The notes beneath the pieces are model-generated. The model made no database searches, had not been told where the DNA came from, and saw only the letters and a list, made by a program, of their open reading frames with translations. This document shows positions 1 to 5,261 of a DNA stretch of 7,177 nucleotides, piece by piece. This stretch comes from Methanobacteriota archaeon (GTDB taxonomy: Archaea > Halobacteriota > Methanomicrobia > Methanomicrobiales > Methanoculleaceae), in contig JAEWMO010000156.1 in NCBI GenBank assembly GCA_023457135.1, positions 1 through 7,177 of the forward strand, given 5' to 3'. The position numbers were made by a program, and so were the translations under genes. How positions within the stretch are numbered: the stretch's first letter is position 1; every line of letters begins with the position of its first letter.

Positions 1-876
1 CAGACAACGAAACAGAATGTCAGCCTGCACATCAACAATGCCTTTGCAGAGGGTGAGCTTGAGCAGGATTCAGTTGTCAAGGAATACTTGACAACTGCCG
101 CAGACGGAAAAAATTACCGTACCAAGCATTACAGCCTTGATGTGATCATCTCAGTCGGCTATCGCGTAAAGTCGCTACGCGGCACACAGTTTCGCCGTTG
201 GGCGTTGGAAGTCCTGAAAGAATACCTCAAAAAGGGCTTTGCGATGAATGACGACCTGCTGAAAAAAGCGGGCGGCGGTAACTACTGGCATGAATTGCTG
301 GAGCGCATCCGCGACATCCGTTCCAGCGAGAAGGTTTTCTACCGGCAGGTGCTTGACCTCTATGCTACAAGCGTAGACTATGACCCAAGAACGTCGGAGT
401 CGCTAGAGTTCTTCAAAATCGTTCAGAATAAGATTCATTTTGCGGCGCATGGTCACACCGCCGCTGAGGTCATCTCGCAGCGAGCCAATGCCGAATTGCC
501 TTTTATGGGCTTGACGGCTTTTTCCAGCGAACAGCCGACAAAGGACGAAGTTGGAATCGCCAAGAACTACCTGACCGAAGAGGAACTCGCCACGCTGAAC
601 CGTATGGTGTCCGCATTCTTCGACCTTGCGGAACTTCGGGCGATGCAACACCAGCCAATGTATATGCGCGACTGGATAGTTGAACTGGACGATTTTTCAA
701 AGCGATACGGTAAGGGCATGTTATCCAGTGCGGGTACGGTCAGCCACCAGGAGGCACTTGCAAAAGCGGAAGCCGAGTATAAGAAGTATCGGCAAAAGAC
801 CGTAGGTGATTTATCGCCCGCCGAGCGGGACTTCCTTACAAGCATTAAGGAGACTCAAAAACGACTGGAGGGCTGA
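1..876 (+). CDS. RhuM family protein, 5' end outside the window
   Basis: The frame is open from base 1 to the TGA at 874-876, giving 291 residues with no start inside the window. The family (Virulence_RhuM, usually about 330-340 residues) would lack roughly its first 40 residues here. Family-typical stretches are readable: a segment around residues 1-35 ending in SVVKEYLTTAADGKNYRTKH, then LDVIISVGYRVKS and GTQFRRWALEVLKEYLKKGF, followed by a helical C-terminal half ending in a charged tail. The family was named from a Salmonella pathogenicity island. Its biochemical function is unknown, and it is often found near type I restriction genes and on mobile DNA. Codon use is visibly less GC-rich than the sequence after about position 960, which suggests horizontal acquisition. 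An internal Met near position 88 falls inside the conserved domain and is not a credible start. Family assignment is strong; function is unassigned. Confidence 0.88.
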   Translation, partial: QTTKQNVSLHINNAFAEGELEQDSVVKEYLTTAADGKNYRTKHYSLDVIISVGYRVKSLRGTQFRRWALEVLKEYLKKGFAMNDDLLKKAGGGNYWHELLERIRDIRSSEKVFYRQVLDLYATSVDYDPRTSESLEFFKIVQNKIHFAAHGHTAAEVISQRANAELPFMGLTAFSSEQPTKDEVGIAKNYLTEEELATLNRMVSAFFDLAELRAMQHQPMYMRDWIVELDDFSKRYGKGMLSSAGTVSHQEALAKAEAEYKKYRQKTVGDLSPAERDFLTSIKETQKRLEG

Positions 877-998
877 AAGATGCAAAAGAAGGACAGGGGT
901 ACGGAGAACTGATGCAAACACTCTCTGGCGAGGGTTACTATTTACCCACCCTCTTGCCGGGCCCTCGCTCCCTCTCACCCTGAACCTCTACGCCGCCG
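877..998. other. Junction after RhuM, no gene
   Basis: Only very short frames are present, of about ten and twenty-odd codons, starting with ATG at 880 and 912. They look like the truncated beginnings of something that once followed RhuM. Base composition changes here from moderate to strongly GC-rich. A weak stem is possible between GCGAGGG (928-934) and CCCTCGC (962-968), but the loop is long and there is no T tract, so it is not called a terminator. Confidence 0.4.
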
Positions 999-1350
999 GC
1001 GAAAGAGAATGTCCGGGTCGGGATCGAACTCGTCCGGGTGGCAGCCCTCCGGGCGGAGAAGGACGGCCGCAAACGGGTCACCCACGCCGACGTCACCGCC
1101 GCGGCCCGGGCGGTCACGGCACCGGCGCTCCGGGCCCGGACCGCGGGGCTCTCGGAGGCCGAGCGGGCACTCGCCTGCTGGATCGTGGAACGGTTCCGCG
1201 AAAGGAACGGTCTTTGAAGCGGCACAGGAGTATCTCCCCGTCGGGAAGACAGCCTACCATGAGCATCTCAACGCCCTGGCGAACGCCGGGATCGTCGACC
1301 TGGTGCCCCGGACGGTCAGGGGGAGGGAGGTCCGGCTCCGGTACGATGCC
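999..1350 (+). pseudogene. Orc1/Cdc6 replication initiator, C-terminal remnant with frameshift
   Basis: Two adjacent frames together read as the C-terminal third of an archaeal Orc1/Cdc6 protein. Frame 3 (about 999-1217) gives the AAA+ lid: ENVRVGIELVRVAALRAEKD, then a KRVTHADVTAAARAV segment and GLSEAERALACWIVERFRER, and stops at TGA 1215-1217. Frame 1 picks up at about 1204 with TVFEAAQEYLPVGKTAYHEH and LNALANAGIVDLVPRTVRGR, ending in EVRLRYDA; this is the winged-helix DNA-binding domain. The shift is equivalent to one extra or two missing bases near 1204-1215. The N-terminal AAA+ core with Walker A and B motifs (about 250 residues) is absent, since an in-frame stop lies at 981-983. The intact family binds origin recognition boxes and loads the replicative helicase. 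This copy cannot encode a functional initiator. The identification comes from recognised family motifs, without a database search. Confidence 0.72.
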
Positions 1351-1353
1351 GGG

Positions 1354-1830
1354 AACGACCAGGGCAAAATGTTCGTTCCTGCTCTCGTTTCGCCATCTCA
1401 CCATGGAGGCCTTCTCCCGGAGTGCCGCGAGGATGCCTCGAGCCTGGCGGCGGTTAAGAACAGACCACTTGCATTCGCAGAAGAGGGCATCCCCGGAGGC
1501 CTCGTTCAGGCCGACGAGATCGATCTCCGCCTCCACTGTCCCGGTCGCGAATACGAGGAGCCTGAGAACAGGATTCCCCTGCGAACGAGGTCGAGAGAGA
1601 GTTGCTCGAATGTCTCTCCGCAATAGGGCGCGATCTCTTCCCTGATGGAGGCGAGCACCTCCCCGCTCTGCCCCGTCTCGGTCTCCGCCCTCTCTGGGGA
1701 TACACGAACCGGAACGTGAGGTAGGGATCGGTCAGCCGGTAGCCGGCATGGACGGTCACCGGCACCTCATCGTTGACCCGGTGCATACGCGAGAGGACGG
1801 CCAGGCTGCTCGCTCTGTCAGACAGATAAT
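1354..1830 (-). pseudogene. Archaeal ATPase, C-terminal winged-helix/DUF234 remnant, multiply frameshifted
   Basis: The minus strand carries three successive frames that join into the C-terminal half of an archaeal AAA ATPase. Frame A (about 1812-1690) reads VNDEVPVTVHAGYRLTDPYL then TFRFVYPQR, the family's end of winged helix and 'DP(Y/F)L.FWFRFVYPNR' signature. Frame B (about 1690-1560) reads GEVLASIREEIAPYCGETFE then QLSLDLVRRGILFS, the 'F.E..R..L' segment. Frame C (about 1567-1350) reads EIDLVGLNEASGDALFCECK then WSVLNRRQARGILAALREKA, the PD-(D/E)xK-like DUF234 core, with acidic EID and ECK residues kept. At least two frameshifts are needed and the N-terminal ATPase domain is missing. Its end meets the end of the Orc1/Cdc6 remnant, so the two are convergent. 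Intact members are membrane-edge or nucleic-acid-linked ATPases of poorly known role. An N-terminal stub of the same family lies on the same strand at 2945-3121. Confidence 0.68.
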
Positions 1831-1858
1831 TTAATGAAACACTACAATATACTATATG
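1826..1858 (+). promoter_or_regulatory. AT-rich promoter region of the 49-codon ORF
   Basis: An abrupt AT-rich block sits in GC-rich surroundings, with two TATA-like candidates at 1826-1835 (ATAATTTAAT) and 1850-1858 (TACTATATG). Because a ribosome site lies at 1869-1875, the first box gives the more sensible leader length. A perfect inverted repeat TCTGTC-A-GACAGA (1814-1826) immediately precedes it and could be an operator. This is an inference from pattern only. Confidence 0.45.
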
Positions 1859-1882
1859 TTGTTCTCGTGGAGGTGTAATACA

Positions 1883-2032
1883 ATGGTAACCAGTCATGCA
1901 ACGAATAACCGGCACCGGAGTGCCCGGATGAAAGGATCCGCCTGCATGGGATTGACCGCCGTGGAAAGACGGTCCCTGGAAGCCTCTATCAAGAAGAACG
2001 AGAAGGCACTGGACCTCCTTGGCCGGCACTAA
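1883..2032 (+). CDS. Small hypothetical protein, 49 residues
   Basis: The ATG at 1883 is preceded by a near-ideal archaeal ribosome site, GGAGGTG at 1869-1875 with a 7-base spacer, and by an AT-rich promoter block, so it is likely translated. The product is short and basic (start MVTSHATNNRHRSARMKGSA). Its second half forms a probable amphipathic helix: GLTAVERRSLEASIKKNEKA followed by LDLLGRH. I do not recognise a family. No membrane segment, signal peptide or metal motif is visible. The TAA (2030-2032) overlaps the TAG of the convergent Doc-domain gene (2029-2031), so the two transcripts must interfere or overlap at their 3' ends. Small basic or helical proteins next to Doc toxins are often antitoxins, but those are normally co-directional and upstream, so that role is only a possibility. 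Confidence 0.55.
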   Translation: MVTSHATNNRHRSARMKGSACMGLTAVERRSLEASIKKNEKALDLLGRH

Positions 2033-2589
2033 AAGAGGTCGTCCAATCTCTTTGTATTGGTGCGTATCCATTCTTCGACCTCTTCCAGAGTATATGTGGC
2101 ATTGCCCTCATCATCCAGACTCGCAAGGGTTACTATAAACCGATCGGCTTCATCGCCCTCAACATCAAAGGCAAATCCATTTGCGCGTAGTATGAGAACA
2201 TCGGTGACGGTATAGGCTGTTCTTTTGTTACCCTGCCAGAAGGCATGCCCGTTAGTAATCTTCTCAAGGAACCACGCGGCCTTTTCATAGATATTCTCGC
2301 GATAAACCCAGAAGTCGTTCCAGAAATCCACCCAGGCTTCAATCTCGCCCGGCGTCTTTATGCCTTCCCAGCCCTGATCTTCCGATCGGTTGTGCAGTGC
2401 GATAAGGGCGTCGTGGATTGCGATTATTTTCTCCGGAGTAATGTCGTTAACCAGCCACCCGCAGCAGGGGCACCACCACCCGATTGAAACCTCAACTACA
2501 TCCCCCTCCTCGTCCGTGTCGTGTATGAATGCCCGTACCATGTCGATATCTTCGCAACCAGGGTTTGGGCACGTTGGGGACGGGCTCAT
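2029..2589 (-). CDS. Doc/Fic-domain protein with N-terminal zinc ribbon
   Basis: From the ATG at 2589 the product has 186 residues. Residues 7-43 form a zinc-ribbon-like module with C7, C12 and the CPCC cluster at C40/C42/C43. Residues 49-186 are a Doc-type Fic domain. It opens with a DITPEKIIAIHDALIALHNR helix and contains the loop HAFWQGNKRTA (H115 to A125), matching the Fic/Doc motif HxFx(D/E)(G/A)NKR except that the acidic residue is Gln. Doc toxins phosphorylate EF-Tu, and other Fic proteins AMPylate targets; Q119 in place of the metal-binding acid could alter or weaken catalysis. I chose this start because an ATATTTTT box (2614-2621) lies about 28 bases upstream with no ribosome site, which suits a leaderless transcript. 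The frame stays open upstream to 2820, with a TTG at 2709 and Cys-rich content, so a longer form is possible. No Phd-type antitoxin gene is adjacent. Confidence 0.82.
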   Translation of the reverse strand: MSPSPTCPNPGCEDIDMVRAFIHDTDEEGDVVEVSIGWWCPCCGWLVNDITPEKIIAIHDALIALHNRSEDQGWEGIKTPGEIEAWVDFWNDFWVYRENIYEKAAWFLEKITNGHAFWQGNKRTAYTVTDVLILRANGFAFDVEGDEADRFIVTLASLDDEGNATYTLEEVEEWIRTNTKRLDDLF

Positions 2590-2820
2590 AACAGTGTTCT
2601 GTTCGAATCGATGAAAAATATGATGTGTAACGCTTTTTGTTCCGGCTTCTTCGTCGTGAGCCGGGCAGTAAAGACGGTTGGCCCCGGAACATGCGCTCGC
2701 ACCACACAAACAGGGGTATGTTACATCATTGTAACCGCAGAATCCGTACCTCCCGCAGGTATAATCGGCCGGGTAGTCGGATTGCAGCCAACACGTTACA
2801 CGGGAGGAATATCCGCGGAA
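2590..2820 (-). other. Open Cys/His-rich stretch in frame upstream of the Doc-domain gene
   Basis: The frame of the Doc-domain gene remains open from 2820 (after TAG at 2821-2823) to its ATG at 2589, adding 77 codons with no ATG. It encodes a strikingly cysteine-rich run: TCGRYGFCGYNDVTYPCLCG followed by ASACSGANRLYCPAHDEEAG, with a THHIFH cluster further on. Spacing such as C-x5-C, C-x-C, C-x4-C, C-x7-C-x2-H resembles a zinc finger, loosely AN1-like. It may be a real N-terminal extension using the TTG at 2709, or the 3' remnant of another zinc-finger gene fused in frame. I cannot decide between these. Confidence 0.35.
2611..2622 (-). promoter_or_regulatory. TATA-like box for the Doc-domain gene
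   Basis: On the minus strand CATATTTTTCAT is centred about 28 bases before the ATG at 2589. That spacing places transcription start at or next to the start codon, in keeping with a leaderless archaeal mRNA and with the absence of a ribosome site. Confidence 0.4.
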
Positions 2821-2932
2821 CTATCCCGGACGGGTATCCGGCAGTCCGGCTGGTGCAGCAGCTCCAGGGGGAAGAACCGCAGATCGGCCTTGAGGGGAGG
2901 TGCGTCTACCGGAGATAACTCAAACGTGACCC

Positions 2933-2953
2933 GGAATGTGATTGTCACATTCC
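2933..2953. repeat. Perfect inverted repeat at the ATPase truncation point
   Basis: GGAATGTGA (2933-2941) and TCACATTCC (2945-2953) are exact reverse complements around the three-base loop TTG. The stop codon of the truncated ATPase stub (2945-2947) lies inside it. It could be a scar of an insertion or recombination event, an operator, or a terminator stem, though no T tract follows on either strand. Confidence 0.6.
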
Positions 2954-3121
2954 TGTCGCATTCAGAAGCCCGGGAACTGCCTGCAGGAATCGGGCAAGGA
3001 ATGTCGTCTTCCCCATGCGCCGCCTTCCATATAGGATCGGGCGTCCCGGAGCCGGGGAACGATATCTATCGGTGAGGAACTGTAGTCCACGCTCCCGGTC
3101 TACGAAGGAATGTTGATTCAT
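2945..3121 (-). pseudogene. Archaeal ATPase, N-terminal stub with Walker A
   Basis: From ATG 3121 the frame gives 58 residues: FVDRERGLQFLTDRYRS at 6-22, then ILYGRRRMGKTTFLARFLQ at 29-47. This is the start of the archaeal ATPase family (PF01637-type), which opens with 'F.(D/N)RE.EL..L...Y' and a GRRR.GKT Walker A (G32, G37, K38, T39). Family members run to about 450 residues, so everything after the P-loop helix is missing: Walker B, sensor, winged helix and DUF234. The frame ends at a TGA inside a perfect palindrome. There is no ribosome site before the ATG. It could be the 5' piece of the same gene whose C-terminal half lies at 1354-1830 on the same strand, but the parts in between are not found, so a deletion as well as an insertion would be needed. 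Confidence 0.7.
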
Positions 3122-3210
3122 GAGTAGACTACTTTTCAGTCCACGGAAGGCGATCGGTAAGCGCCGGTGATTCGGCCGTGGCCGCCGCATCCGGAATGCA
3201 TGTGAACCGG

Positions 3211-3603
3211 TCAGGAGTGCCCGATGCGCCGTAAGAGGTCCCCGGCAGACGCCTTCTGCTGCCGCCGCTTCATATCCGACCAGATCCGGCGTTGTTTGTA
3301 GAGCCAGAAGTCAAGGTCGCCGGGGTCCTCCGCGTATACGATGCAGTGCCGCTCAAGTATCCCTCCCCGGAGATACCAGGGGATCTCGTCATAGACGACG
3401 ATATCGTATCCCTCCGGGGCGAGGAGCACCCTCTCGTGCACCGCGGTCCTGTCCGCCCCCTCGTTCAGGATCAGGCAGAGGTCGGTATCGGAATCGGGGC
3501 CCGCGTAGCCCATGACACGCGAGCCGAAGAGCAGAATGGCCCTGATCGAGGGGAGGACCTCCCGGAAGTGGTCCAGGATCAGATCCTGTCTGCATTCAGC
3601 CAT
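3211..3603 (-). CDS. mntA: Minimal nucleotidyltransferase antitoxin, MntA-like
   Basis: A complete 130-residue protein of the MNT (DNA polymerase beta-like) fold. The signature GS-x10-DxD is seen as G27-S28 and D39-T40-D41 within GSRVMGYAGPDSDTD, and a third likely catalytic Asp is D67 in GYDIVVYD. In type VII toxin-antitoxin pairs MntA transfers AMP from ATP onto a tyrosine next to the HEPN active site of HepT and so neutralises it. The start is well supported: ATG at 3603 with GAGGAGGTG (3609-3617) and a 5-base spacer. It overlaps the end of the upstream HEPN gene by 25 bases, so the two are surely one operon with toxin first and antitoxin second. Catalytic residues appear intact. The symbol follows the family; orthology to the characterised bacterial pair is inferred. 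Confidence 0.87.
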   Translation of the reverse strand: MAECRQDLILDHFREVLPSIRAILLFGSRVMGYAGPDSDTDLCLILNEGADRTAVHERVLLAPEGYDIVVYDEIPWYLRGGILERHCIVYAEDPGDLDFWLYKQRRIWSDMKRRQQKASAGDLLRRIGHS

Positions 3604-4010
3604 AGCAGCACCTCCTCTGAGAACCTGCGCAGGCGAGGCATAAGCCGCTTTATTGCGGCATACGCGATCAGGTCGTTGACACCGTCGTATTCGTGAACCA
3701 GACGGTTTCTCAGCCCGTTCGCAGATTTCATATCTCTCGCGGTCTCAGGATCGATGATCCCTTCGGTCACCAGATAGTCAAGATTGGTGTAATCGTCCTG
3801 TGCAGAGGAGTGGAGCATCCGGCGGATGAGCGCAGATATATCCGTAACCGCCTCCACGGCCTCTTGAAACTCTTTGTAGAGTGCCTTGCGCAGGATGCGG
3901 TCGCTCACGACAGCATCGGACAGGTGGCGCTCGATAAACTCCATCCGATCGATGAGCACCTCCATCTTCTGCAATATCCGCTCCCTGATCCGGATATCGT
4001 GGCCCTCCAT
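3579..4010 (-). CDS. hepT: HEPN-domain RNase toxin, HepT/DUF86 family
   Basis: A complete, mostly helical protein of 143 residues. The HEPN active-site motif RX4HXY is present as RNRLVHEY (R101, H106, Y108) inside NGLRNRLVHEYDGVNDLIAY, the classic DUF86 signature. The preceding helices (residues 10-66) and the YTNLDYLVTEGIIDPETA segment (74-91) also fit the family. HepT toxins act as RNases, cutting tRNA or mRNA, and are silenced when MntA AMPylates the Tyr of the motif; that Tyr (Y108) is conserved here. ATG 4010 is chosen because GGGTGA lies at 4021-4026 with a 10-base spacer. A TATA-like GGTTTATCG (4034-4042) lies just upstream, only about ten bases from the right end of the tnpB element, so the insertion sits on the edge of the operon's promoter. 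Confidence 0.88.
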   Translation of the reverse strand: MEGHDIRIRERILQKMEVLIDRMEFIERHLSDAVVSDRILRKALYKEFQEAVEAVTDISALIRRMLHSSAQDDYTNLDYLVTEGIIDPETARDMKSANGLRNRLVHEYDGVNDLIAYAAIKRLMPRLRRFSEEVLLWLNADRI

Positions 4011-4033
4011 TGGAGACTATTCACCCGTCGCCT

Positions 4034-4042
4034 CGATAAACC
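4034..4042 (-). promoter_or_regulatory. TATA-like box upstream of the HEPN-MNT operon
   Basis: GGTTTATCG on the minus strand is centred about 28 bases before the HEPN ATG. Its spacing suits a very short leader, which conflicts somewhat with the ribosome site at 4021-4026, so an alternative promoter within the mobile element is possible. It lies directly outside the element's right end. Confidence 0.3.
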
Positions 4043-4049
4043 TTCTTGT

Positions 4050-4150
4050 CAACTACCCACGGCTAAAGCCGCGGGCTTGCGGCTATGTTCGGAGAACATG
4101 CCACGATAGGCGGGTTGACGGCAGCCCTTGCTGCGATATTCATCGCAGCG
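4050..4150 (-). ncRNA. Probable omega-RNA scaffold of TnpB
   Basis: TnpB proteins use an RNA from the 3' end of their own gene and the element's right end, and the sequence just outside serves as guide. Three hairpins follow one another on the tnpB strand: 4148-4131 (CTGCGAT arms, 4-base loop), 4099-4085 (ATGTTC arms, 3-base loop) and 4075-4056 (8-base arms, 4-base loop). They are packed into the last roughly 90 bases of coding sequence and the end hairpin. The real 5' end of the RNA is unknown and could reach further into tnpB. The guide would be the 16-20 bases after TAGTTGAC, at about 4049-4031. Confidence 0.55.
4056..4075 (-). repeat. Right-end hairpin of the tnpB element
   Basis: Eight-base arms at 4056-4063 and 4068-4075 enclose the loop TAAA (+ strand). 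The single non-Watson-Crick pair (4059 with 4072) becomes G-U in RNA from the tnpB strand, so the hairpin is stable as RNA there. The tnpB stop codon TAG (4063-4065) is embedded at the loop. This is the usual terminal hairpin of the omega-RNA scaffold. Confidence 0.75.
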
Positions 4151-5163
4151 ATGTGGTCGGCAGGACCAGTGAATCCACACGAACCACATACGAATGAATT
4201 TCGGTCAGGACGGTTAGAAGCATGAGTGTAACCACAGTTTGGACAGGTTTGCGATGTGTAGGCGGGATTGACGAGTGTCATCGGCACACCGAGGAGGCGT
4301 GCTTTGTACTCGATGAACTTCCGAAGTTGGAAGAATCCCCACGAATTGAGGCGACCACGCTGAGCCTTCGAAACCGTTCTCCGGTTGCGGATGCTCTTGA
4401 GGTTCTCAAGAGCGATTCCGTGCCCGGTGTCTTTGGCTTTGGTAACGAGAATCTTGGAGATACGATGGTTGACATCCCGGCAGAACCTGGCGGTTTTCCC
4501 GGAAAGTCGTTTGAGATGTCGCTTGGCACTCTTTGTCCCGACGCTCTGGAGAGCAGCACGGAGTTCCCCATGTTTCTCTCTGGTGTGGTTGACAGCGTCG
4601 CCGGAATAGACGGTTCCATCCGAATCCACGGCGATGTTGATGATCCCGAGATCAACACCGATCAACCCAGATGGGTTGATCGGATCGCTATCGGGCACGT
4701 TGAGCGTCAGGTAGAGGTAGAACACACCGTTCCTGTAGATCAGGTCGGCTTGTCCTCTAACGGCATCGACCCGCGCTTTCTGGTAGGTTCCGAGTATCAT
4801 CGGGACGAGGATGCGACCATCAATAGTAACAAGCGAGACATACTCAAGGCCCTTGAACGACATAATTCGAGGATCGTAGATCATGGCGCTCTCTGGCCTG
4901 AACGTCGGTTTAACGGATTTGTCCCGCTTGTACGTTTCGGCAACCTTCGAGATTGCCCTGATAGTCAACTGTGCCGGGAGTCCATAGTTCTCTCTAATGG
5001 AGTAGTAAACGTGTCTCTGAAGTTCGATCTTGTTCGCTGTGCGCAATTTGAACGCGGTTTCTGCGATCTCGTTGCACGCTGCGTTGAACTGGTGCATGGT
5101 CTTGAGAAGAAGTTCCATCTGTTCTTTGGATGGGGCCAGCTTGATTGGCAGCACCAGCTGCAT
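4063..5163 (-). CDS. tnpB: TnpB RNA-guided nuclease, IS200/IS605 OrfB family
   Basis: A full-length protein of 366 residues, within the usual size for TnpB. It has an N-terminal helical recognition region beginning MQLVLPIKLAPSKEQMELLL, a beta-rich wedge region (about residues 100-160) and a split RuvC domain. The RuvC triad is present: D171 in GVDLGI, E253 in IALENL and D336 in PADHIAAMNIA. The zinc finger is intact: C307 and C310 (CPNCG), C326 and C329 (CGSCG). TnpB is the ancestor of Cas12. It cuts DNA next to a short transposon-associated motif as directed by an omega-RNA, which preserves the element at its donor site. ATG 5163 fits the family N-terminus; a GGTGATT stretch lies about 12 bases upstream. 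There is no frameshift or active-site loss, so it looks nuclease-competent. The C-terminal tail after residue 345 runs into the right-end hairpin. Confidence 0.93.
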   Translation of the reverse strand: MQLVLPIKLAPSKEQMELLLKTMHQFNAACNEIAETAFKLRTANKIELQRHVYYSIRENYGLPAQLTIRAISKVAETYKRDKSVKPTFRPESAMIYDPRIMSFKGLEYVSLVTIDGRILVPMILGTYQKARVDAVRGQADLIYRNGVFYLYLTLNVPDSDPINPSGLIGVDLGIINIAVDSDGTVYSGDAVNHTREKHGELRAALQSVGTKSAKRHLKRLSGKTARFCRDVNHRISKILVTKAKDTGHGIALENLKSIRNRRTVSKAQRGRLNSWGFFQLRKFIEYKARLLGVPMTLVNPAYTSQTCPNCGYTHASNRPDRNSFVCGSCGFTGPADHIAAMNIAARAAVNPPIVACSPNIAASPRL

Positions 5164-5208
5164 GTATTGACGTTAATCACCAATGGTATTAAGAGTTGCG
5201 GCATTCCT

Positions 5209-5227
5209 CCCGCGACTAAAGTCGTGG
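5209..5227. repeat. Left-end hairpin of the tnpB element
   Basis: CCGCGAC (5210-5216) and GTCGTGG (5221-5227) flank the loop TAAA, with one G-T pair on the plus strand. It closely resembles the right-end hairpin in loop and stem pattern and has the same orientation. It could be the element's left-end subterminal hairpin or the right end of an earlier, lost element. Confidence 0.55.
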
Positions 5228-5261
5228 ACCTCCTGCCGCGAGGATCGTGAACCTCCTCGCG
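5222..5261. repeat. Two imperfect direct repeats plus an 8-base inverted repeat
   Basis: TCGTGGACCTCCTGCCGCG (5222-5240) and TCGTGAACCTCCTCGCG (5245-5261) are near copies, differing by one substitution and a 2-base gap. In the same stretch CGCGAGGA (5237-5244) and TCCTCGCG (5254-5261) are exact reverse complements with a 9-base loop. This may be part of the element's left end or a terminator stem of lost upstream DNA. Confidence 0.5.

Noticed and set aside
806..1645. Plus-strand open frame of 279 codons spanning the end of RhuM and the pseudogene region
   Set aside because: Arginine/proline-rich translation with no domain; the recognisable Orc1/Cdc6 residues lie in the other two plus frames.
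2521..3075. Plus-strand open frame of 184 codons between the Doc-domain gene and the ATPase stub
   Set aside because: It is antisense to the zinc ribbon at one end and to the Walker A stub at the other, with no family-like segment.
3292..3696. Plus-strand open frame opposite the MNT gene
   Set aside because: Shadow of the nucleotidyltransferase and HEPN overlap; no signals or motifs.
4056..5227. CRISPR-like array suggested by the repeated hairpins around tnpB
   Set aside because: Only two similar hairpins exist, more than 1 kb apart and bracketing a gene; they are transposon ends, not repeats with spacers.
4222..5250. Long plus-strand open frame of 342 codons opposite tnpB
   Set aside because: It is the antisense shadow of a clearly recognisable full-length TnpB with intact motifs; its translation shows no family features and no ribosome site.
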